From Acholeplasmatales bacterium (GTDB taxonomy: Bacteria > Bacillota_I > Bacilli_A > Acholeplasmatales > Anaeroplasmataceae), in contig JAILGR010000027.1 in the NCBI GenBank assembly GCA_024696565.1, positions 1 through 6,734 on the forward strand: a DNA stretch of 6,734 nucleotides, written 5' to 3'. A model generated the notes under the pieces. The model saw only the letters and a list, made by a program, of their open reading frames with translations, did no database searches and was not told the origin of the DNA. The translations under genes and the position numbers were made by a program. This document shows positions 1 through 6,734 of the stretch, piece by piece (the first letter of the stretch is position 1; every line of letters starts with the position of its first letter).

Positions 1-541
1 TAAAGATCGCTCCCAAAACGTTTCTGCTACACTCCCTGGTAGTGCAGTAGCTCCTACTACCGGCTTAAATTTTACTACTGAATTATTAGACAAAATAAAA
101 GCTAAGGGTGTTGAGTTAATATATGTTACATTACATGTTGGTCTTGGCACATTCCGTCCAGTTGAAGAAGAGGATTTAACTAATCATGTAATGCATTCTG
201 AATATTTTGAAATAAGTGAAGATGCAGCTAATAGATTAAATTTAGCTAAGCAAAACGGTAAAAGAATTATTGCTGTAGGAACTACATCAACAAGAACATT
301 AGAATCAGCATATGATAATGGTTTTAAAGCCACATGTCAAAATACTAGTATATTTATTTATCCTGGTTATAAATTTAAAGCTATTGATGGATTAATTACT
401 AATTTTCATTTACCTAAATCAACATTAATTATGTTAGTAAGTGCATTTGCTGGAAGAGAGTTTATATTATCTTCTTATGAAGAAGCTGTAAAAGAAAAAT
501 ATCGTTTCTTCTCATTTGGTGATGCAATGTTTATAAAATAA
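1..541 (+). CDS. queA: S-adenosylmethionine:tRNA ribosyltransferase-isomerase, C-terminal part (5' end off window)
   Basis: QueA transfers and isomerises the ribosyl part of SAM onto the 7-aminomethyl-7-deazaguanine base in tRNA, giving epoxyqueuosine at wobble position 34 in the cytoplasm. The first whole codon is at 2, and 179 residues are visible of a family usually near 340. Recognisable family blocks are [52 protein letters not shown] and the C-terminal [13 protein letters not shown]. The protein stops just after this last block, as I recall for Firmicute QueA. The ATG at 191 is internal (the MHSEY block), because the frame is open and homologous upstream of it. The first 25 or so codons depart from the usual QueA pattern (see findings). 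The cyclophilin gene follows after 15 bases and tgt, the preceding step of the pathway, lies just beyond. Confidence 0.95.
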   Translation, partial: KDRSQNVSATLPGSAVAPTTGLNFTTELLDKIKAKGVELIYVTLHVGLGTFRPVEEEDLTNHVMHSEYFEISEDAANRLNLAKQNGKRIIAVGTTSTRTLESAYDNGFKATCQNTSIFIYPGYKFKAIDGLITNFHLPKSTLIMLVSAFAGREFILSSYEEAVKEKYRFFSFGDAMFIK

Positions 542-556
542 TAGAGAGGTTTTTAT

Positions 557-2185
<1,629 letters not shown>

Positions 2186-2187
<2 letters not shown>

Positions 2188-2206
2188 AGCTTAAAGCTCT
2201 TTTTTC
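2186..2206 (+). terminator. Probable intrinsic terminator after tgt
   Basis: AGAGCT (2186-2191) and AGCTCT (2195-2200) form a six-pair stem with a TAA loop, followed at once by TTTTT and then C. The left arm includes the last two bases of the tgt TAG stop. The stem is short, so termination may be incomplete. The next promoter begins directly afterwards, which fits a unit boundary. Confidence 0.65.
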
Positions 2207-2207
2207 T

Positions 2208-2235
2208 TTGTATTTATATCATTGTATGTTATACT
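2208..2235 (+). promoter_or_regulatory. Probable SigA-type extended -10 promoter for the c-di-GMP gene
   Basis: TTGTAT (2208-2213) serves as -35 and TATACT (2230-2235) as -10, with a 16-base spacer. The TG at 2227-2228 gives an extended -10, which is frequent in Gram-positive bacteria. Transcription would start near 2242 and leave a leader of about 20 bases containing only the ribosome binding site. Its place between the tgt terminator and the next gene supports it. This is a motif match and has not been mapped. Confidence 0.6.
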
Positions 2236-2244
2236 AAAGAATAA

Positions 2245-2255
2245 GAAGAAGAGGG
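2245..2255 (+). promoter_or_regulatory. Ribosome binding site that fixes a GTG start
   Basis: AAGAAGAGGG lies seven bases before the GTG at 2263. The next in-frame ATG is residue 39, inside the first membrane helix and with no such site before it, so the GTG is the better start. Confidence 0.7.
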
Positions 2256-2262
2256 TGTTAAA

Positions 2263-4455
2263 GTGAATATCATCAAAAAAGGCTGGCAGTTTGTATCAGA
2301 TTTTTTGGGCTTTAGAAGAAATGATAAATATGTTTCAAAATACCTAAATGATGCAAATATCAGAAGTAGTATTTACATGTCTTTTATTGTAATAAGTATA
2401 GAGATTTGGATGATTATTAGACAGTTTAATAAATATATTATTCCTGGATGGGATAAATATGCCTCTATGGGAGGGAATTTAACCTTAGGCTATAGATTAG
2501 AAACTATCTTTAATAATACTTCTTTTTATTTATTATTTATAATGTGTTCTTTAGCACTATTTGTATATGCGATAACTTATATAAATAAATCATTTAAAAA
2601 ACCTGTTTTCATATTGAATCTAGTATTAGGCGGATTATGTATATTTTGGATATTTCTTTTAATTCCTCAACAGATTAATTATGAAAAGGTTACAGATGCA
2701 ATTTGTATTATAGCTTTATATTCGGTACTTCCTTTCTTAGGTATTACGATTGTCCTAGATTCTTTATATAGATATAAATATAAGAAGAATAATACTATCT
2801 TAAGTGTTTTAGTTATTATTTGGTTTTCATTAGTTTGTTTATTATTTGGTGTTAAAGTTGGTTATTCAGATTTCATCTCAAGAGCTACAGACAGTAATTA
2901 CCATCCTGATATGTGGAAGATGATTACTTGTTTCTTAACAATGGTACTTTTTGTTGGTTGTCTATTGATTTGGAAACCATGGATTTCTGTATTAATGCTA
3001 ACAAGCATCTTTATTGCATTCCAATTAATGATAGAAAAGTCTGGTACATTACGTGAATTACAAGATGGCGATAAAGTTAATTATATTACATTTTTAATAG
3101 CTTTAACAATTATTGCTGTCAGTATTTATAAACAACGTTTAAATGACGCTACAAAGGCTAAGAGATTGGAACATGATTCTGTTTATGATGCCTTATGTGA
3201 TATTCATAATATTAAATTCTTAACAGATAATGTAATTAATTATCAACAAACAAATCAAAAAGAAATTGAAAATAAGCTTTATTTATTCTTAAATATTGTT
3301 AATTTTAGAACTATAAATGATCAAAAGAGTTTTGAAGAAGGTAATGAATTCTTAATTAAACTTGCTAAATTAGTCGAAGAATCATTTCCAAATGATTATG
3401 TTTCTCGTCAAGGAGATGACCATTTTGTTGTTTTTGCAGATGAGAGGACATTTATGACTAGTATTGATACATTAGATGAATTATTAAAGGATTTATCAAA
3501 GGGTATGTTTTTACAATTAAAGGTTGGTGGTTATAAGCCAATGCCTTTTGAAGAACCAAATAGAGCCATTGATAAAGCGAGATATGCTTGTGGAGTTATT
3601 AAAAGACAATATTCTGTAAAATATTTAGAATATGATGAAAAAATGGATCAAGCATTCCATAAAAAACAATATATTATTAATCATCTTGATGAGGCAATTG
3701 AAAATGATTGGATTAGACCATTCTATCAACCTGTTGTGTGGTCAAGAAATAAGGAACTTTGTGGGGCAGAAGCTTTAGCCCGTTGGATTGATCCTAATTA
3801 TGGTTTCTTATCACCTGGTGATTTTATACCTATACTAGAAGAAACAAGATTAATACATAAGCTTGATGCTCATATTATCAATTGTGTATGTAAGCATATG
3901 CGTCAAGCTTTAGATAAAAAGAGAAAAGTAGTACCTGTATCAATTAATTTTTCAAGATTAGATTTTGAATTAATGGATGCTGTTAGTATTTTAAAAGAAT
4001 CATTAAAGAAGTATAATATTCCTAAAGAATTTATCCATGTCGAAATAACTGAAAGTGCATTATCAGAAAATGGTGAATTATTAACAAAAGCTTTTAATGA
4101 GCTAAAAGAAGATAATTTTGCAATTTGGTTAGATGATTTTGGCTCTGGATATTCTTCTTTAAATGTCTTAAAAGATTTTAAATTTGATGTTGTTAAAATT
4201 GATATGAAGTTCTTATCTAATTTTGATTCAAATGAAAAATCTAAAGATATATTAGATTGCATTATTCAATTAGCTAATCGTTTAGGTATGAGAACACTAA
4301 CTGAAGGTGTTGAAACAAATAATCAATCAAATTTCTTAGAAGAAATTGGTTGTGATAGACTTCAAGGATATTTATTTGGAAAACCATATCGTCTTGAAGA
4401 TTTTGAACAATTAGTTGATGATGAAGAATTTATTGTATCAAGTGAAATAATTTAA
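2263..4455 (+). CDS. Membrane c-di-GMP phosphodiesterase with degenerate GGDEF and intact EAL domains
   Basis: A 730-residue inner-membrane protein likely to hydrolyse cyclic di-GMP to pGpG. About eight hydrophobic helices (near residues 35-55, 85-107, 115-135, 144-167, 178-197, 219-237, 238-257 and 272-289) form an N-terminal membrane sensor-like region I cannot assign to a named family. A GGDEF-like domain follows (about 300-455). Its signature reads GDDHF (384-388) instead of GGDEF, the first metal-binding Asp position is Asn344, and no RxxD inhibitory site is seen, so cyclase activity is unlikely. The EAL domain (about 470-720) keeps the expected metal and catalytic residues: Glu503 of AEALARW, Asn562, Glu594, Asp624-Asp625 of DDFGSG, Lys645, Glu681 and Gln701 of QGYLFGKP. 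Start is GTG. Its own promoter and the small membrane gene 13 bases downstream suggest a two-gene unit. The signal sensed is unknown. Confidence 0.93.
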   Translation: MNIIKKGWQFVSDFLGFRRNDKYVSKYLNDANIRSSIYMSFIVISIEIWMIIRQFNKYIIPGWDKYASMGGNLTLGYRLETIFNNTSFYLLFIMCSLALFVYAITYINKSFKKPVFILNLVLGGLCIFWIFLLIPQQINYEKVTDAICIIALYSVLPFLGITIVLDSLYRYKYKKNNTILSVLVIIWFSLVCLLFGVKVGYSDFISRATDSNYHPDMWKMITCFLTMVLFVGCLLIWKPWISVLMLTSIFIAFQLMIEKSGTLRELQDGDKVNYITFLIALTIIAVSIYKQRLNDATKAKRLEHDSVYDALCDIHNIKFLTDNVINYQQTNQKEIENKLYLFLNIVNFRTINDQKSFEEGNEFLIKLAKLVEESFPNDYVSRQGDDHFVVFADERTFMTSIDTLDELLKDLSKGMFLQLKVGGYKPMPFEEPNRAIDKARYACGVIKRQYSVKYLEYDEKMDQAFHKKQYIINHLDEAIENDWIRPFYQPVVWSRNKELCGAEALARWIDPNYGFLSPGDFIPILEETRLIHKLDAHIINCVCKHMRQALDKKRKVVPVSINFSRLDFELMDAVSILKESLKKYNIPKEFIHVEITESALSENGELLTKAFNELKEDNFAIWLDDFGSGYSSLNVLKDFKFDVVKIDMKFLSNFDSNEKSKDILDCIIQLANRLGMRTLTEGVETNNQSNFLEEIGCDRLQGYLFGKPYRLEDFEQLVDDEEFIVSSEII

Positions 4456-4468
4456 AGGAGTTACAGTT

Positions 4469-4873
4469 ATGGTTAAAGCAATTAAAGTTTTATATTCAGT
4501 AAATATAGCGTTATTTACATTATTAATTCCCCTAGCAATATTCGTTGCATATTGGTCAGTAGGCCATTGGGTAGACTCTGCTCAAGTAGATAACGCAGGA
4601 GAAGCTATCGGAGTAGTTATTGCAGCAATAGTAGTTGCAGCGCTATATTTCATGCTAGCAGGAATATTTATTATTGCCGATTCATTATCATTAATTTTGG
4701 CTATTGTTGGTTTAGTTAAGATATGTAAGGCAAAAGAAAAGAGACAAATGAAAGGCATTGCTATAGCACAAATAATTTTCTTAGGTAATATAGTTCCAGC
4801 AATAATGTGTCTAAAAACTAAAGACAGTGATTATGTTTTAGCTAATTCAGAGGAAAATACCTTGAATAATTAA
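4469..4873 (+). CDS. Small four-helix membrane protein of unknown function
   Basis: I do not recognise this 134-residue protein. It shows four likely membrane helices (about residues 8-28, 45-67, 68-86 and 96-114). A short outer loop with Trp29, Trp34 and Asp36 follows the first helix, a basic loop KICKAKEKRQMK (84-95) lies between helices three and four, and a polar acidic tail ends it. By the positive-inside rule that loop and both termini would be cytoplasmic. The ATG has AAAGGAG (4454-4460) upstream at good spacing. It starts 13 bases after the EAL-domain gene with no terminator between, so it is probably co-transcribed and may act with that membrane protein, though this rests on position only. 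Its final codons contain the -35 element of the next promoter. No terminator is seen after it. Confidence 0.8.
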   Translation: MVKAIKVLYSVNIALFTLLIPLAIFVAYWSVGHWVDSAQVDNAGEAIGVVIAAIVVAALYFMLAGIFIIADSLSLILAIVGLVKICKAKEKRQMKGIAIAQIIFLGNIVPAIMCLKTKDSDYVLANSEENTLNN

Positions 4874-4890
4874 GCAAAAAAAATTATAAT
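4862..4890 (+). promoter_or_regulatory. Probable SigA-type promoter for the EIIB-like/HPr pair
   Basis: TTGAAT (4862-4867) and a perfect TATAAT (4885-4890) are separated by 17 bases, the ideal spacing. The spacer ends in an A-tract (4875-4883) that could aid melting or polymerase contact. The -35 lies in the last codons of the preceding gene. Transcription would begin near 4897, leaving a leader of about 30 bases with GAGG at 4914-4917. This is the best promoter match in the window, judged by motif only. Confidence 0.7.
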
Positions 4891-4925
4891 CAAATAGGGA
4901 ATTCGATTTTTGTGAGGTATATTTT

Positions 4926-5294
4926 ATGTTTTTAGATGGACAAGGATTAGACCTATGGGTATATTTTGTTATCGGTGGGGCTAGTTTATTAATAATATTA
5001 GTTATTCTTTTAATCTTTCTTTTAAAAAAGAAAAAGCCAAAGAATAAGCATATTAAAGTAGATGATGAATTCATTAATAACTTATTATCTTTACTTGGTG
5101 GCAAAGATAATATTAAAGAGGTATTAGTTGATAACGGTAGATTAAAATTTGCAGTTGTAAATTTAGATATTGTTAATTTAAATGGTATTAAAGAAATTGC
5201 TACAAGTGGTGTTTTTGTAACCGGCAATATAATCAAAACATTATTTAAACTTGATAGTAAATTAATTAAATCAGAATTAGATAAAATGATTTAG
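4926..5294 (+). CDS. Membrane-anchored glucose-type PTS EIIB-like protein lacking the phosphorylation cysteine
   Basis: This 122-residue protein has one strong membrane helix (about 11-33), a basic cytoplasmic stretch (34-41) and a soluble domain (46-122) that resembles EIIB of the glucose PTS family. The resemblance lies in LLSLLGGKDNIK (53-64), the RLKF strand (72-75), SGVFVTGN (94-101) and the terminal SKLIKSELDK helix. In active EIIB the phosphorylated Cys lies three residues before the Arg-Leu pair. Here that place is Asp69, and the domain has no Cys at all, so it cannot carry phosphate in the usual way. I recall small membrane-tethered EIIB-like proteins annotated in Mycoplasma (for example MG129), so the family is not new, but its role is unclear to me. 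The HPr gene follows 13 bases later. The TAG stop overlaps the HPr ribosome binding site. A regulatory or scaffold role is inference. Confidence 0.75.
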   Translation: MFLDGQGLDLWVYFVIGGASLLIILVILLIFLLKKKKPKNKHIKVDDEFINNLLSLLGGKDNIKEVLVDNGRLKFAVVNLDIVNLNGIKEIATSGVFVTGNIIKTLFKLDSKLIKSELDKMI

Positions 5295-5307
5295 GGGGTA
5301 AATTACA

Positions 5308-5580
5308 ATGGTAAAGAAATCTTTTAGAATAATTAGTGAGACTGGTATTCATGCGAGACCGGCGACTCAACTAGTTAATGTGGCTATGAAATATAGTTCA
5401 GATATTACACTAACAGCATTAAAGCGTAGTGTGGATTTTAAGTCTATAATGGGTGTTATGGCTTTAGGCATCTATTCTGGGACTACCATTGAAATTAAAT
5501 GTGACGGCAAAGATGAAGAGGAAGCTCTAGACGATATTGCCGATACAATCGTTAAATCAGGATTAGGAAAAGAATTATAA
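5308..5580 (+). CDS. ptsH: HPr phosphocarrier protein of the PTS
   Basis: HPr relays phosphate from phosphoenolpyruvate via Enzyme I to the sugar-specific EIIA proteins, in the cytoplasm. The 90-residue length is typical. The active-site loop is GIHARPAT (13-20) with His15, and the regulatory helix FKSIMGVMALG (44-54) carries Ser46, both at standard numbering. Ser46 with its intact surroundings is what HPr kinase/phosphorylase modifies in low-GC Gram-positives for catabolite control, so both phosphorylation routes are likely present in this organism. The ribosome binding site AGGGGG (5293-5298) overlaps the stop of the upstream EIIB-like gene. Enzyme I (ptsI), the common ptsH neighbour, does not follow. 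A terminator and a peptidase gene do. A duplicate HPr elsewhere in the genome cannot be excluded, but nothing in the sequence looks degenerate. Confidence 0.95.
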   Translation: MVKKSFRIISETGIHARPATQLVNVAMKYSSDITLTALKRSVDFKSIMGVMALGIYSGTTIEIKCDGKDEEEALDDIADTIVKSGLGKEL

Positions 5581-5584
5581 AAAA

Positions 5585-5630
5585 GAAAAACAAAATGAAT
5601 TGTTTTTGTAATTCGTTTTGTTTTTTATTT
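5585..5630 (+). terminator. Strong AT-rich intrinsic terminator after HPr
   Basis: AAAAACAAAATGAATT (5586-5601) pairs with AATTCGTTTTGTTTTT (5610-5625) around an eight-base loop. This gives about 16 pairs including one T-G (U-G in RNA) pair, and the T-rich right arm runs into TATTT. The hairpin starts five bases after the HPr stop. The A-rich left arm would also provide a T-tract on the other strand, but no minus-strand gene uses it. Confidence 0.85.
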
Positions 5631-5642
5631 CTAGGGGTATTT

Positions 5643-6734
5643 ATGGATAATAATTTATTTGTTAAAGAAAAAGAAAAAGGAATGGAAGTATTAAAAAAAC
5701 TTATTTCCTTTAAAACTGTATTAGATGAATATAAGGAAAATAGCGAAAATCCTTTTGGAGTTGAAAATAGAAAAGCATTAGAATACATTTTAGATGTCGC
5801 TAAAAAAGATGGCTTTAATGTAGTTAATGTTGATAATTATGCAGGTCATATCGAATTTGGAAGTGGCGATGAAATTTTAGGTGTTTTAGCTCACTTAGAT
5901 GTAGTACCAGTAAAAGAAGATGAATGGGAATCAGACCCATTTAAAATTCGTTTTAGTGATGGCAAAATGTATGCTAGAGGTATCTTAGATGATAAAGGAC
6001 CATTAGTAGCTTCATATATAGCATTAAAGATGTTAAAAGAATCAGGATTTAAACCTAATAAAAGAATTCGTTTAATAATGGGTTGTGATGAAGAATCAGG
6101 CTCTAGATGTTTAGAACGTTATTTAGAAAAAGAAGAAAAACCAACATTAGGTTTTTCACCAGATGCTTGTTTTCCACTTATTTATGGCGAAAAAGCTATG
6201 ATATCTTATGATATTTTAGGTGATGCTGATCCTATTATTTCATCTTTTGATGCTGGTGAAAGATATAATATCGTTCCATCTAAGGCTTCTATGAAGTTAT
6301 CTATTAATCTAGAAAAGGAATTTAAAGAATTCCTTAAGGAAAATAATTATAATGGTGAATATAAGGATGGAGAATATATAGCTTATGGTTTAGCAGCTCA
6401 TGCGATGAATCCTGAACTTGGAGTTAATGCTATTTATATTCTTTTTGAGTTTTTAAATAAATATACTGATTCTAAATTAGCAAAATTTATGAATGAGTAT
6501 TTTTTAGGCGATACTTGGGGTAAAAAAATAGGCTATGATTTATATGATGAAGAAATGAAATATTTAACATCAAACTTAGCTATTTGTAAAATAAATGATT
6601 CTAAATTTAGAATTGGTGTTAATTGTAGAGTTCCACTTGATAGTCAATTAAAAGTCATTGAAAATAAAGTGGCTTTAGCTTGTAATAAATATGGTTATGA
6701 ATATAATATACTAGGGTATAGTAATAGACATTAT
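5643..6734 (+). CDS. pepV: PepV-like M20 metallodipeptidase, N-terminal part (3' end off window)
   Basis: PepV-type enzymes are cytoplasmic di-zinc peptidases that split dipeptides, including Xaa-His and beta-Ala dipeptides, freeing amino acids from imported peptides. The visible 364 residues are roughly three quarters of a family usually near 465. Zinc and catalytic motifs line up with PepV spacing: His84 in AHLDVVP, Asp116 in RGILDDKGP, the Glu150-Glu151 pair in GCDEESG and Asp174 in GFSPDACFP. The lid region shows GERYNIVPSKA (205-215) and AHAMNPELGVNA (252-263), with His253 as the likely lid His. The last zinc ligand, a C-terminal His, lies beyond the window. The ATG is preceded by AGGGG (5633-5637) only five bases upstream. 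Only the stretch from the HPr terminator to this start (about 16 bases) is free, so how it is transcribed is unclear. The exact substrate is not deducible. Confidence 0.93.
   Translation, partial: MDNNLFVKEKEKGMEVLKKLISFKTVLDEYKENSENPFGVENRKALEYILDVAKKDGFNVVNVDNYAGHIEFGSGDEILGVLAHLDVVPVKEDEWESDPFKIRFSDGKMYARGILDDKGPLVASYIALKMLKESGFKPNKRIRLIMGCDEESGSRCLERYLEKEEKPTLGFSPDACFPLIYGEKAMISYDILGDADPIISSFDAGERYNIVPSKASMKLSINLEKEFKEFLKENNYNGEYKDGEYIAYGLAAHAMNPELGVNAIYILFEFLNKYTDSKLAKFMNEYFLGDTWGKKIGYDLYDEEMKYLTSNLAICKINDSKFRIGVNCRVPLDSQLKVIENKVALACNKYGYEYNILGYSNRHY

Noticed and set aside
191..541. Treating the ATG at 191 as the start of a short separate gene
   Set aside because: The frame stays open to the window edge and the upstream residues match QueA ([12 protein letters not shown]), so this Met is the internal one of the MHSEY block.
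2188..2262. Riboswitch such as preQ1 between tgt and the next gene
   Set aside because: The gap is taken up by the terminator, promoter and ribosome binding site, and the downstream gene is unrelated to queuosine.
3903..4262. Minus-strand open frame inside the EAL domain
   Set aside because: Fully within well-conserved EAL catalytic coding sequence; a shadow.
4887..4914. Possible hairpin AATC...GATT followed by a T-tract before the EIIB-like gene
   Set aside because: Only four pairs around a loop of about 13 bases, and it overlaps the -10 and leader region; too weak for a terminator.
4847..5236. Minus-strand open frame opposite the EIIB-like gene
   Set aside because: Antisense to a gene with a good start site and domain match. 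Its composition is what AT-rich coding sequence gives on the reverse strand.
5600..5629. TTGTTT...TTTATT as a promoter for pepV
   Set aside because: Poor -35 and -10 matches inside a T-rich hairpin arm where such matches arise by chance.
5552..5788. Minus-strand open frame over the HPr terminator and the start of pepV
   Set aside because: It is antisense to two recognised genes and reads through the hairpin to give low-complexity Phe/Ile/Leu-rich sequence. No family resemblance.

Overview
The window looks like chromosomal sequence from a low-GC, AT-rich bacterium of the Bacillota, perhaps close to the Erysipelotrichia or Mollicutes-related gut lineages. This rests on strong A/T bias at third codon positions, Gram-positive-style GA-rich ribosome binding sites before every gene start visible here, an HPr with the regulatory Ser46 region, and a PepV-type dipeptidase. 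Placement below phylum is inference. All six complete genes and both partial ones are on the + strand. Stops are TAA or TAG only, and every Trp codon I read is TGG, so nothing suggests a reassigned UGA code.

Positions 1-2187 are a tight tRNA-modification cluster. It holds the C-terminal half of queA (cut by the window edge), a cyclophilin-type peptidyl-prolyl isomerase, and tgt, whose ATG overlaps the isomerase stop by one base. Tgt inserts preQ1 at position 34 of GUN-anticodon tRNAs and QueA converts it to epoxyqueuosine, so the two enzymes act one after the other. The isomerase between them is unrelated in biochemistry. A short hairpin with a T-tract at the tgt stop probably ends this unit.

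Positions 2208-4873 are a c-di-GMP signalling unit. A promoter with an extended -10 drives a GTG-started, eight-helix membrane protein carrying a degenerate GGDEF domain (GDDHF) and an apparently intact EAL phosphodiesterase domain. A small unrecognised four-helix membrane protein follows 13 bases later.

Positions 4862-5627 are a small phosphotransferase-related unit. A promoter (TTGAAT-17-TATAAT) lies across the end of the preceding gene. It drives a one-helix membrane-tethered protein whose soluble part resembles a glucose-type EIIB domain but has Asp where the phosphorylated Cys should be, followed by a canonical HPr with His15 and Ser46. A strong AT-rich hairpin terminator follows HPr. 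This pair is the most interesting part of the window: it looks like a pseudo-EIIB anchored in the membrane and co-expressed with the PTS phosphocarrier.

Positions 5643-6734 hold the first 364 codons of a PepV-like M20 metallodipeptidase, cut by the window end. Its ribosome binding site begins only a few bases after the HPr terminator. I see no RNA genes, mobile elements, CRISPR arrays or long repeats, and no gene-free stretch over about 80 bases.
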